A stretch of 64,000 nucleotides of DNA, taken from NCBI RefSeq assembly GCF_009755885.1, contig NZ_VYIX01000003.1, positions 307,204 to 371,203 on the forward strand, in the 5' to 3' direction. Origin of the DNA: Brachyspira sp. SAP_772. Its GTDB lineage: Bacteria; Spirochaetota; Brachyspiria; Brachyspirales; Brachyspiraceae. Shown here piece by piece: positions 8,428 through 20,353 of this stretch; position 1 is the first letter of the stretch, and each line of letters opens with the position of its first letter. The position numbers were made by a program, and so were the translations under genes. The notes beneath the pieces are model-generated. The model was not told where the DNA came from, did no database searches, and saw only the letters and a program-made list of their open reading frames with translations.

Positions 8428-8455
8428 ATTGTATCATCTTTTACTATTCTGTCAA
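8428..8455 (-). promoter_or_regulatory. scrA-scrB promoter
   Basis: On the minus strand TTGACA (8450-8455) and TACAAT (8428-8433) are 16 bases apart. The operator starts four bases downstream of the -10 box, where transcription would begin. Confidence 0.8.
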
Positions 8456-8495
8456 CCACAATTATAGAAATTTTATAAAAAATAAATCAATATAT

Positions 8496-8523
8496 TTGAT
8501 TTTTAATATAAAAGATATATACT
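8496..8523 (+). promoter_or_regulatory. possible promoter for the LacI-family regulator
   Basis: TTGATT (8496-8501) and TATACT (8518-8523) with a 16-base spacer, 35 bases before the regulator start. Plausible but weaker than the divergent scrA promoter. Confidence 0.5.
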
Positions 8524-8558
8524 CTCATAAAAACAACATATAAGAAGAGTATCATTTA

Positions 8559-9548
8559 ATGAAAACAGAAAATAAAAAAATAACAATGAAAGAAATAGCA
8601 GAACTTGCAGGAGTAACAAAGACTACAATATCAAGATATTATAACGGCGGATATGTAAAAAAAGAAACTAAAGAGAAAATAGCTAAAATAATAAAAAAAT
8701 ATAATTATGAACCTAATACTTTTGCAAGATTAAAAGCAAGAAGAAGCTACATGATAGGAATTATAGTACCAGCTTTAGATTCAATAATTACATCTAGGGT
8801 ACTAACTGGCTTAGAAAAAACTTTTAGAGAAAAAAATTATATGCCAATAATTATGAACACAAATCATGAAAACGAATTAGAACTTAAATATATAGAAAAA
8901 CTAAAAAGATTAAATGTTGATGGAATAGTATTAAGTGCCACATATATTACAGATGAACATAAGAAAATATTAAAAAAATTAGATATACCTGTTGTAATTT
9001 ATGGGCAAGAATATGCTGATGGTATAAGCATAATTAATGATGATTATAATGCGGGTATTGAGATAGGAGAATATATTGCTAAGAGAAATCATAAAAATAT
9101 AGGATTTATTAGTGTTGATAAAAAAGATGTTGCTATTGGAGTTAATAGAAAAAATGGCGTTATATGCGGTCTAAAAAAATATGGAATAAAAAATATAAAT
9201 ATTGAATTAGCAGATTTTTCTTATGATAGTGCCAAAATTGCAGCTAAAAATTTATTAAAAAACAAAAAATTGGATGCTATAATATGTTCTACAGATAGGC
9301 AAGCACATAGTGTTTATATGGTGGCAAAAGAAGTAGGGCTTAAAATTCCAGATGATATATCTGTAATATCTTTCGGAGGATATGAGATTGATGAAATAAT
9401 AGAGCCTGAACTCTCTACAATAAAATTTGATTCATTAAATGCTGGTGTATCTGCCGCTAATACTCTAATAAATTTAATTAATAATATAGAAGTAGAAAAA
9501 GTATTTTATGTTGATTACAAGTTTATAGAAGGCAAAAGTGTGAAATAA
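8559..9548 (+). CDS. scrR: LacI-family transcriptional repressor of the sucrose genes
   Basis: The N-terminal helix-turn-helix and hinge are typical: ITMKEIAELAGVTKTTISRYYNGG, then NYEPNTFARLKARRSYMIGIIVP. The rest is a periplasmic-binding-protein-like sensor domain (residues 60-329). It is divergent from scrA-scrB with a LacI-type operator in between, so it most likely represses these genes until a sugar or sugar phosphate binds. The effector is not evident from sequence; naming it scrR rests on context. Confidence 0.85.
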   Translation: MKTENKKITMKEIAELAGVTKTTISRYYNGGYVKKETKEKIAKIIKKYNYEPNTFARLKARRSYMIGIIVPALDSIITSRVLTGLEKTFREKNYMPIIMNTNHENELELKYIEKLKRLNVDGIVLSATYITDEHKKILKKLDIPVVIYGQEYADGISIINDDYNAGIEIGEYIAKRNHKNIGFISVDKKDVAIGVNRKNGVICGLKKYGIKNINIELADFSYDSAKIAAKNLLKNKKLDAIICSTDRQAHSVYMVAKEVGLKIPDDISVISFGGYEIDEIIEPELSTIKFDSLNAGVSAANTLINLINNIEVEKVFYVDYKFIEGKSVK

Positions 9549-9664
9549 GGCTTTATGTATACTCAAAATTTATAAAAAATTAGTTAGTTTTTTATGACTT
9601 AACTAAATGTCTATAGTATTTTTATAAAAACCAAAAAAGTTATTTTCAGCTAAAAATAATTGTA

Positions 9665-9895
9665 TTATTTTTGATCTTTTTTTTTAATAATTTTTATAAT
9701 AATAACACATACTAATATCGCTATTATAAAAGGCAAAGCAAAAATAAAAGAAATATTAGGCGAAGCAGAAGCCCCATCAAATTTAATGGCATAAAACATA
9801 TAACCATAATTAAAAGCCACAACAGTAACCATCATATAAGAAAATATATATGCTATAATTCTAATAGTTTTTATAATTCTTTCTTTGTTATTCAT
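9665..9895 (-). CDS. small two-helix membrane protein, unknown
   Basis: A 76-residue protein with two hydrophobic segments (about 10-32 and 46-67) and a Lys-rich end IIKIIKKKDQK, so probably an inner-membrane protein. The start has a weak AGAGA-type ribosome-binding site. Not recognised. It lies between the scrR gene and the rRNA terminator and reads in the same direction as the rRNA genes. Confidence 0.55.
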   Translation of the reverse strand: MNNKERIIKTIRIIAYIFSYMMVTVVAFNYGYMFYAIKFDGASASPNISFIFALPFIIAILVCVIIIKIIKKKDQK

Positions 9896-9942
9896 TTATC
9901 AATCTCTTTTAATATCTTATTAATAAGAAAAAGTTTAAATAT

Positions 9943-9973
9943 AAAAAATCCCAACAGAAAAATCTATTGGGAT
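9943..9973 (-). terminator. terminator of the 23S-5S rRNA transcript
   Basis: On the minus strand ATCCCAATAGA pairs with TGTTGGGAT and is followed by six Ts at 9943-9948. It lies just after the 3' end of 5S. Confidence 0.85.
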
Positions 9974-9989
9974 AAAAATATATAATATA

Positions 9990-10107
9990 TACCCGGCAAC
10001 GTTCTACTCTCCCGTAAAGCTACCCTTACAGTACCATCGACGATGAAAGGCTTAACTGCCGTGTTCGGAATGGGAACGGGTGTATCACTTTCTCTATGGT
10101 CACCGAA
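9990..10107 (-). rRNA. rrf: 5S ribosomal RNA
   Basis: The minus strand reads GGTGACCATAGAGAAAGTG, then CACCCGTTCCCATTCCGAAC, then GGGAGAGTAG, the conserved 5S helices and loops. It follows the 23S gene by about 120 bases in the same transcript. Ends are estimated to within a few bases. Confidence 0.93.
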
Positions 10108-10149
10108 ATAATATTAGCAAATTAAAGAACAACTTATTGATGATATTGC

Positions 10150-10171
10150 CAGATATATAGGAGCGTAGATT
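10150..10171 (-). repeat. 23S-5S spacer element complementary to the rRNA leader
   Basis: This 22-base stretch is the inverted copy (21 of 22 bases) of 13431-13452 in the 23S leader. In the transcript the two can pair and enclose the whole 23S, outside the usual processing stem. The shared segment ATTGATGATA also lies nearby on both sides. Confidence 0.7.
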
Positions 10172-10225
10172 GTCTCATTCTTGTTATATGTTTTCTTTTT
10201 GTTTGTTAAGAAGAAAACGATAATA

Positions 10226-13214
<2,989 letters not shown>

Positions 13215-13219
13215 TATTA

Positions 13220-13515
13220 TCCTTTTCTTCTTATCTCTAAGCTTCTAAGTTTAATACGTCTTGAATGAGACTTCTTAGCTAATTAAAGCTGTTTCTTCTA
13301 ATTCTTTAGTAACGTCCGCTTAATTGTTTCTACTCTAAGACACACAATCTAATTGTGTTTTCTTTTTTATCAAGTGAAGATTTTTATAATCGCTGACTTT
13401 CCGCTTCTTAATTGGAAAATACTTTATAAAAATCTACGCTCTTATATATCTGTCAAAGATCATCTTTTGTTTCTCATTGATGTTTTTTATTTATCATCAA
13501 TGTTTTATTAGTATA
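13220..13515 (-). ncRNA. 23S rRNA leader region
   Basis: A gene-free leader between the rRNA promoter and 23S. It holds the outer complementary element (13431-13452), an inverted repeat AGATTTTTATAA/TTATAAAAATCT around 13380-13437, a hairpin ACACAATTAGATTGTGT near 13341, and the upstream arm of the processing stem. It replaces what would be 16S and spacer in a linked rrn operon. Confidence 0.65.
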
Positions 13516-13537
13516 GCATGCAGCCAAAAAAACGCAA
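13510..13537 (-). promoter_or_regulatory. rRNA promoter for 23S-5S
   Basis: On the minus strand TTGCGT (13532-13537), a 16-base spacer and an extended TGC-TATACT -10 box (13510-13515) stand about 290 bases before the 23S 5' end. This is the best promoter in the gap and implies that 23S-5S is transcribed on its own. Confidence 0.65.
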
Positions 13538-13745
13538 TACTATTTTTGCCGTTAAATACAAAATTTTTTCATTTTTTTCTTAAAAAAGCCTATATATTAT
13601 ACATTTTATACATATTTTTAAACCCAAATTCAAAAAATTAAATTAAATTAAAATTAAAACAAAATATTAACCCAAAAATTCGCTTTTTTTTACGAAAAAA
13701 CTTATAATTGTATTATTATTTTTAACTAATTTTTGAGAGTTTGAT

Positions 13746-16229
13746 ATGAATATACCCGAAGAAAATGGAATAAAAAATCTTACACCAAATACTACTATAT
13801 ATCATGAAGGTGAAAAAATTAAAAACATTTCTATTGTAACTAAAGGTGAAATTGATGTTTATATATCTTCTAGAGATTTAATCGGCATAGAAGATGAAGA
13901 AGAAATCATGAAATATAGCTGTAAACTTTTTTCTATACCTAGAAATATTATGATTGGAATTGGATCATTTATATACGATTCTAATTATATATTTTCTTTC
14001 AAATCTAAAAATAATAATGAAATATATACAATTAATATTCCTGATATAGAATATATAAAAACATTTTTTAACAGCAATAAAACATATATGACAAATATGT
14101 ATCATTCGCTTGCTTATCTTATAATGAAAACTTATGATGAGTATATTAAAATAAAAAAAATTAATGATGAGATTAGAATAATAACTACAAATCTTGGTGT
14201 TATGTATTTTAATTTAAATGCTAAAAACAGAAATATTAAATCTGAATTGTTTCTAAAAACAAAAGAAATTTTTGAATATGCTACAAATGATGGCTTTAAT
14301 TTCCCTATTGATTTTGACTCTGATTTTATAAAAGAAGACCATGAAAAGATATATAATAATAAAAATAAAATCATTGAAAAAAATGAAAAATTAGAATTTG
14401 AAATTGAATATATAAAAAGATTTTTAACTATGCCTAAAGAAATTAAATCTTCTTTCTTTGGGTATGATGTTAATATGACTTTATCTGCTACTGCTATATT
14501 ATACGAAACTTTAAAAGATATAGCTTATATGCTTAAATCTGAATTTATAAGCACTATGGAAAATATAGCTTTTCTATATTCAAATAATCAAGAATCTTTA
14601 TTTAGTGAATATTCTAAAATGGCTTTTGAATTAGAAAAACAAGGTAAAAGTTATGAAGTATGGGCTAGATATTCTAGATATATAGCAAATACTACAAAAG
14701 ATATATGCAAAAAAATTAAAAATAAATATGACTATGATTTAAATATAGACATAGATGAATTAGAAAATAGTATAAAAAAACTTACAGAAAATATAAACTC
14801 AAACAATGATGAAACTAGCGAAGAAAATAATGTTCAAGTAATTATGGGTGTGGAAGATATTCCTGAAGAAATTAAAAACCCTAGCAAAAAAATAATAGAA
14901 ATAGCAGGAATACCTGAGGATAGAGCTTCTACATTCTTCAAATCTTTAAATGCATTCAAAAAATTAAAAGATAAATTTAGCACTGAAGATGATGCTAGAA
15001 AAATTAGAAGAAGTGTTACAAATGTATTCTTTGAAGTTTATAAAGAAATAGCTAAAAAATACATCATAAACAATGAAAAAAGTAAATTACTCTCTATGTT
15101 CCTAAACTTCGGATATATGGACGATCAATTACTTACACCAAATCAAATTGTTGATCTCTATGAAGTGAAAGACAAAACATCTACTAAAAGAATTAATGTA
15201 TATTATATAGACGAATGGCTTCAAAAAATTTATGATAAAGAAGAACCTCCTTCTGTTAATGGTTTTGGTCAAGACTATAGAGAAGCTTTGAGAGAAATGA
15301 AAAAAAGAGGAACTATCAGCGACCAAGAATTAGAAGAGCATTGGGAAAGCCCTCTTAAAAGACTTGAATACGAAATAGAAAATATGATTGAAACTACTCA
15401 TAGATTATGTTATGGTCAAATAAGTGTTTACTTCCCTATTCTTCATAAAGATATGATTATTAAAGATTTCAAAGACTCTTTAATAAAAAGAGAGACTATG
15501 GAAAACACTTTAAACTCTATATTAGAAATAGATTTTTCTGCATTCTACAGAGAAGTTTTATATAAAAATAAAGATTTAAACATTGAAAAAGAACTTGTTA
15601 TGCAGGAAGTATTGCCAAACATTATATTAATGCCTACATACGGTTCTCGTGCTATAATGTGGGAAGAGCTTTCAAGCAGACAAAAAAATAGTACAGCAAG
15701 ATTCCTACTTCCCATATTTACATCAGAAGATTTAGAAGGTTTAACTCTACCTATGATGGGTGCTTTTAGATGGGAGCTTTGTAAAACTATGCTTGGACCT
15801 GCTTGGAATGATATTACTCAAATGTCTATTACTTCAGAGTACAGCGATTATATTCAGTTCTACAAGAAAAACAGAAATCTCTCTGATGATGCTAAAGAAA
15901 AATTAAAAGTACAAATAAAAAAATGCAGAAACAATTTGAGAGAAGTATTTGTTTCAGATTATGTTATATGGATTAAATACGAAAGCAAGGGTATTATGCG
16001 TTTAAACAGAGTGGCAAGAGGTATTCTATACAGACAAGTTCCTTTTGCTAAAAACATAAGAGATGAGCTTGAAAAGCAGCCTATGTTTGCTGATATGGCT
16101 AATAGATTTAAAAACATAAGAAATAAAAAAGCTACTGAATTAGAAAATAGATATTTCAAATTCACTAAAACAGGTAATCCTTTGCCTGAAGAGCTGCAAA
16201 ATCATATAGATTTTTATAAGAAAATGTAA
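13746..16229 (+). CDS. large cytoplasmic protein with N-terminal cNMP-binding-like domain
   Basis: An 827-residue protein. Residues 8-110 resemble a cyclic-nucleotide-binding beta-barrel (NGIKNLTPNTTIYHEGEKIKNISIVTKGEIDVYI), though the usual phosphate-binding cassette motif is not clear. The rest is mostly helical and charged, without membrane segments or a recognised catalytic motif; the C-terminal half (about 450-827) is more conserved in appearance, with Trp/Tyr-rich stretches such as YGSRAIMWEELSSRQ and LPMMGAFRWELCKTMLGPAWND. I recall such proteins as a spirochaete family of unknown role. It is followed by its own gap and a separate promoter for the aminotransferase. Confidence 0.6.
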   Translation: MNIPEENGIKNLTPNTTIYHEGEKIKNISIVTKGEIDVYISSRDLIGIEDEEEIMKYSCKLFSIPRNIMIGIGSFIYDSNYIFSFKSKNNNEIYTINIPDIEYIKTFFNSNKTYMTNMYHSLAYLIMKTYDEYIKIKKINDEIRIITTNLGVMYFNLNAKNRNIKSELFLKTKEIFEYATNDGFNFPIDFDSDFIKEDHEKIYNNKNKIIEKNEKLEFEIEYIKRFLTMPKEIKSSFFGYDVNMTLSATAILYETLKDIAYMLKSEFISTMENIAFLYSNNQESLFSEYSKMAFELEKQGKSYEVWARYSRYIANTTKDICKKIKNKYDYDLNIDIDELENSIKKLTENINSNNDETSEENNVQVIMGVEDIPEEIKNPSKKIIEIAGIPEDRASTFFKSLNAFKKLKDKFSTEDDARKIRRSVTNVFFEVYKEIAKKYIINNEKSKLLSMFLNFGYMDDQLLTPNQIVDLYEVKDKTSTKRINVYYIDEWLQKIYDKEEPPSVNGFGQDYREALREMKKRGTISDQELEEHWESPLKRLEYEIENMIETTHRLCYGQISVYFPILHKDMIIKDFKDSLIKRETMENTLNSILEIDFSAFYREVLYKNKDLNIEKELVMQEVLPNIILMPTYGSRAIMWEELSSRQKNSTARFLLPIFTSEDLEGLTLPMMGAFRWELCKTMLGPAWNDITQMSITSEYSDYIQFYKKNRNLSDDAKEKLKVQIKKCRNNLREVFVSDYVIWIKYESKGIMRLNRVARGILYRQVPFAKNIRDELEKQPMFADMANRFKNIRNKKATELENRYFKFTKTGNPLPEELQNHIDFYKKM

Positions 16230-16240
16230 CTATTGTAAAA

Positions 16241-16269
16241 TTGACAAAAAAAGCAATTTTATATATAAT
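16241..16269 (+). promoter_or_regulatory. promoter for the aminotransferase
   Basis: TTGACA at 16241-16246 and TATAAT at 16264-16269 with a 17-base spacer, 60 bases before the start codon. Confidence 0.75.
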
Positions 16270-16329
16270 ATTACTCTATATAATATTTTTTCAAAAAATT
16301 TAATTTCTATTTTTTATGGAGATAAGAAA

Positions 16330-17463
16330 ATGCAGCTTAACAAAAATATATTAGAAGTACCATATTCACTAATAAGAGGACTCACAGAAAAAGCAGAAAA
16401 AAAAGAAGGCAGTATAATGCTTACAATAGGAGAACCAGATTTACAGCCTCCAAAAGAATTAATTGATTATGGATGCGAATATGCTCAAACTCATGCTCTT
16501 CCATACACTCAATCTGGCGGAAGCGAACATTTAAGAGATTTGGTTGCTAAGCATTATAATAAATATTATGGTTCGAATGTTAATGCAAACAACATCACTA
16601 TGCATATTGGTTCTATGGAAGGTATATCATCTATATTTAGAACTATATTAAACATTGATGATGAAGTAATAATACCTACTCCATTTTTCTCACCATATGA
16701 ACAGGCAGTAAAATTATCTTATGGTAAAGTGGTATTTTTAGACACAAGAGAAGACAATCTTGTATTAAAGCCAGAAAAGATAGAAAAAGTTATAACAAAT
16801 AAAACAAAAGCAATTCTTTTTAGTAACCCCGGAAACCCATCTGGATATATGCTAAAAAAAGAAGAGGTAGATGAACTTGTAAAATATTTTGAGAAAAAAG
16901 ATATATTTGTTATAGCCGATGAAATATATTCTGCTATATCATTTTATCATTTTACATCATTTGCTTCTTATCCTTCTATTAAAGATAAAGTGATAGTATT
17001 AAATGGTTTTTCAAAGTCACATTCTATGACTGGTTGGCGAATAGGATACAGCATTACTCCAGAAGATGTGAGAAAATATTTAGTTAATGCTAGTTTTAAT
17101 AATGTGGGCAGTATGGTTAGTTTATCTTGTGCTATTGCTGAGTATGCTTTAGAAAAATATCCTATGATAGAAAGCTTTAGAGATATTTATAAAGAGAGGG
17201 CTTTTACTATGTCAAAAGAATTAACAGATTTAGGTTTTGATGTAATAGAGCCTAGGGGAGCTTTTTATTTATTTGTAGGATACAGTAAATTTTCTAAAGA
17301 GCCTTCGCTTGATTTTTCTATGAGACTACTAGATGAAACAGGTGTTGCTGTTGTACCCGGTATTGCTTTTGGAAGTGAAAATTATTTTAGAATAGCTCTA
17401 ACTCAGGATATACCTGTATTAAAAGAGGCTGTTAAGAGAATAAAAGATTTTTTAAATAAATAA
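16330..17463 (+). CDS. pyridoxal-phosphate aminotransferase, class I/II
   Basis: A cytosolic PLP enzyme of the aspartate aminotransferase fold, 377 residues. Visible motifs are MLTIGEPDLQPP at the N terminus, FSNPGNPSGYM, ADEIYSAISF and the Schiff-base lysine in NGFSKSHSMTGWRIGY (Lys229), then FRIALTQD near the C terminus. It probably moves amino groups between amino acids and 2-oxo acids; the substrate (aspartate, aromatic or branched) cannot be read from sequence. GGAG lies about 8 bases before the start. It is a single-gene unit with its own promoter and a strong terminator. Confidence 0.88.
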   Translation: MQLNKNILEVPYSLIRGLTEKAEKKEGSIMLTIGEPDLQPPKELIDYGCEYAQTHALPYTQSGGSEHLRDLVAKHYNKYYGSNVNANNITMHIGSMEGISSIFRTILNIDDEVIIPTPFFSPYEQAVKLSYGKVVFLDTREDNLVLKPEKIEKVITNKTKAILFSNPGNPSGYMLKKEEVDELVKYFEKKDIFVIADEIYSAISFYHFTSFASYPSIKDKVIVLNGFSKSHSMTGWRIGYSITPEDVRKYLVNASFNNVGSMVSLSCAIAEYALEKYPMIESFRDIYKERAFTMSKELTDLGFDVIEPRGAFYLFVGYSKFSKEPSLDFSMRLLDETGVAVVPGIAFGSENYFRIALTQDIPVLKEAVKRIKDFLNK

Positions 17464-17496
17464 AATATTAAATAAAATAATAAAAAATAATATAAT

Positions 17497-17522
17497 GGGG
17501 CTTTTTTAGCCCCTTGTTTTTT
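17497..17522 (+). terminator. terminator after the aminotransferase
   Basis: GGGGCT, a loop of five Ts, AGCCCC, then a T-rich run ending at 17522. Strong intrinsic form. Confidence 0.9.
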
Positions 17523-17636
17523 GGATAGTGTTTTAATTTTTTATCAATAAATATGGTTATATATATTTAAAAAATAACTATTATATTGCTTATTATTTTT
17601 TATATTTAAAAATATGTTATAAAAATATATTAAATT

Positions 17637-17664
17637 TTGACAAAATAATTAGTTTGTTTATAAT
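17637..17664 (+). promoter_or_regulatory. lon: consensus promoter for lon
   Basis: TTGACA (17637-17642) and TATAAT (17659-17664) separated by 16 bases, 27 bases before the lon start. No heat-shock inverted repeat such as CIRCE was seen. Confidence 0.85.
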
Positions 17665-17691
17665 GTAAAAACATATTTTGGAGAAAATAAA

Positions 17692-20223
17692 ATGAGTGAA
17701 AACAATGAAAATAAAAATGATAATATAGAAAACAATGAAAATAAAATTGAAAACGAAACTATTGAAACAACTCAAGAAAACAATTCTGATAATGTTGTAT
17801 CAATAGTTGAAGATAAACTTCCATCAAGACTAATAATAATACCTGTGATGGGAAAGCCATTATTTCCAGGACTTTATGCACCATTTCCAATACCAGCTTC
17901 TCAGGCTAATGCTGTAAATAAAGCTATTGCAGAAAATGATGGTTTTTTAGGACTTAATTTATATATACAAGATGAACCAAGAGACATAAAAAAAACAAGC
18001 ATAGATGAAATATATAAAGTAGGCGTTGTTGTAAAAGTATTTAAAAAACTTAATCTTCCAGACGGCGGGCTTAATCTTCTTATTAATTCAATTAAAAGAT
18101 ATAAAATAATTAGATACATTTCTACAGACCCTGTAATTAGAGCAGAGCCATTATATATACCAGACATAATGACAACAAACAACGATAAAGAAGCAAAAGA
18201 AATAAAAGCATATACAAGAGCTTTACTTTCTGAGGTAAAATCATTAAGCGAGAGCAATCCGCTTTTTACAGAAGAGATGCGTCTTACTATGGTGAATGTT
18301 GATGATCCTGGTAAATTAGCAGATTTTGTTACTTCTATGATAAACGTAGAAAGAGCTAATCAGCAGGAAATATTAGAGACTTTTGATGTGCAGGAGAGAT
18401 TAGAAAAAGTTTTACTTCTTTTGCAAAAAGAGAGAGAAATAACAAAAATTCAGCAAAAAATTCAAGGAAGCATTAACTCTAAAATACAAAAACAGCAAAG
18501 AGATTATTTCTTAAAAGAGCAATTAAAAGAGATAAAAAAAGAATTAGGATATGACACTGACCCAAAACAAAAAGATATAGATAAATATAAAAAAGAGTTA
18601 AAAGAATTAAAAATTGTAGATGAAGTAAGAGAGAGAATGGAGCAAGAAATAGAAAAGATTTCAACAATAGATACACATTCTCCAGAGTATACTGTGTCAA
18701 AAAATTATCTTGATACATTGTTTGCATTGCCTTGGAACAAAGAAAATAAAGAGAGAGAAGACATTACAAAAAGCAAAAAAATATTAGATAGAGACCATTA
18801 TGGTTTGGAAGATGTAAAAGAGAGAATATACGAATTTTTGGCAGTGAGAAAACTAAATCCAGAGAAAAAATCTTCAATACTATGTTTTGTAGGCCCTCCG
18901 GGAGTTGGTAAAACATCAATAGGAAAAAGCATTGCTGAGGCATTAGACAGACCATTCTTTAGATTCTCACTAGGCGGTATGAGAGATGAAGCAGAAATTA
19001 AAGGACACAGAAGAACATATATTGGTGCTATGCCCGGTAAAATAATTGAGGCTCTAAAAATTGTTAAATCTAAAAACCCAGTTTTAATGCTTGATGAAAT
19101 AGATAAATTAGGTGCGAGCTTTCAGGGAGACCCTTCCAGTGCATTGCTTGAAGTATTAGACCCAGAGCAGAACTCTTCTTTTAGAGACCATTATCTTGAT
19201 TTGCCTTTTGATTTATCTAATATTTTGTTTATTACAACAGCAAACACATTAGACACTATTCCAAGACCTTTGCTTGATAGAATGGAAGTAATTAGACTAT
19301 CAGGCTACATCATGGAAGAGAAACTAAAAATTGCTGCAAAATATATAATACCAAGACAATTAAAAGCACATGGTTTGATTGCTAAAAATGTTAAGTTTAC
19401 AAACAAGGCAATAGCAGATATAGTTAATGGTTATGCTAGAGAAGCGGGTGTTCGTAACTTCGAGAGAATGATAGAGAAAATATGCAGAAAAATTGCTGCT
19501 GATGTAGTGTCAAGCAACAAAGAAAATTATAACATAATGGTAGATTCTAAAGATTTAGAAAAGTACTTAAAAAAGCCAATATTCACAGAAGACTTTACAG
19601 AAAAAGATTTAAAACCGGGAAATGCAATAGGTTTAGCTTGGACTTCTATGGGCGGGGCTACTTTAACTATAGAATCTATAAAAGTACAAGAGAAAAAAGA
19701 TGCTGGTAATATAAACATAACAGGTCAGCTTGGGGAAGTGATGACAGAGAGTGTGCAGATTGCCTATAGCTATGTAAAAAGTGTTGCTAAAAATTATGGT
19801 GTTGATGAGAATTATTTTAATGATGCTATAATACACTTGCACATACCAGAAGGTGCTACTCCAAAAGACGGTCCTTCTGCTGGTATTACTTTAGCTACTG
19901 CTTTATTATCACTTGCTATGAATAAAGTTATTAGAAATGACACTGCTATGACAGGCGAGCTTTCTCTCAATGGAAAAGTGCTTCCTATCGGAGGTCTTAA
20001 AGAAAAAACTATAGCTGCTAAGAGATTAGGCTTTATTAAGCATATTATAATACCTTTTGAAAATAAAAGAGATTTAGATGAAATACCTGATAAAGTTAAA
20101 AGCTCTCTTATTTTTCACCCTGTAAAAGATGTAGAAGAGGTGTTTGATTTTATGTTTAAATTAAATAAGTCTAATAAAAAAACTGATAAAGCATCAAGTA
20201 AATCCCAAAAAGCAAAAAAATAA
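17692..20223 (+). CDS. lon: ATP-dependent protease Lon
   Basis: Hexameric cytosolic AAA+ serine protease that removes damaged and regulatory proteins. The 843 residues comprise a low-complexity Asn/Glu-rich head of about 45 residues, the LON substrate-binding domain (LPSRLIIIPVMGKPLFPG onward), a coiled region (QRDYFLKEQLKEIKKELG), the AAA module with Walker A GPPGVGKTS and Walker B VLMLDEIDKLG, and the protease domain with catalytic Ser729 in PKDGPSAG and Lys772 in GGLKEKTIAA. Length is normal. It is flanked by its own promoter and a terminator. Confidence 0.97.
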   Translation: MSENNENKNDNIENNENKIENETIETTQENNSDNVVSIVEDKLPSRLIIIPVMGKPLFPGLYAPFPIPASQANAVNKAIAENDGFLGLNLYIQDEPRDIKKTSIDEIYKVGVVVKVFKKLNLPDGGLNLLINSIKRYKIIRYISTDPVIRAEPLYIPDIMTTNNDKEAKEIKAYTRALLSEVKSLSESNPLFTEEMRLTMVNVDDPGKLADFVTSMINVERANQQEILETFDVQERLEKVLLLLQKEREITKIQQKIQGSINSKIQKQQRDYFLKEQLKEIKKELGYDTDPKQKDIDKYKKELKELKIVDEVRERMEQEIEKISTIDTHSPEYTVSKNYLDTLFALPWNKENKEREDITKSKKILDRDHYGLEDVKERIYEFLAVRKLNPEKKSSILCFVGPPGVGKTSIGKSIAEALDRPFFRFSLGGMRDEAEIKGHRRTYIGAMPGKIIEALKIVKSKNPVLMLDEIDKLGASFQGDPSSALLEVLDPEQNSSFRDHYLDLPFDLSNILFITTANTLDTIPRPLLDRMEVIRLSGYIMEEKLKIAAKYIIPRQLKAHGLIAKNVKFTNKAIADIVNGYAREAGVRNFERMIEKICRKIAADVVSSNKENYNIMVDSKDLEKYLKKPIFTEDFTEKDLKPGNAIGLAWTSMGGATLTIESIKVQEKKDAGNINITGQLGEVMTESVQIAYSYVKSVAKNYGVDENYFNDAIIHLHIPEGATPKDGPSAGITLATALLSLAMNKVIRNDTAMTGELSLNGKVLPIGGLKEKTIAAKRLGFIKHIIIPFENKRDLDEIPDKVKSSLIFHPVKDVEEVFDFMFKLNKSNKKTDKASSKSQKAKK

Positions 20224-20245
20224 TCATTAAAATATTTATATTTAA

Positions 20246-20280
20246 AAGGTTTGAACTTAAAAGTTTGAGCCTTTTTTGTT
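20246..20280 (+). terminator. terminator after lon
   Basis: AAGGTTTGAACTT and AAGTTTGAGCCTT form a 13-pair stem with three G-U pairs, followed by six Ts. Confidence 0.8.
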
Positions 20281-20353
20281 ATTGATTTTATTTATTATTA
20301 ATTTAGAATAGATAAATTGTATATAAAAAATAATAATCTATTACAGTAAAATT

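Noticed and set aside
13220-13745. Missing or diverged 16S rRNA or tRNA genes upstream of 23S
   Set aside because: The gap is about 525 bases with no conserved 16S or tRNA blocks; it holds a promoter and leader only.
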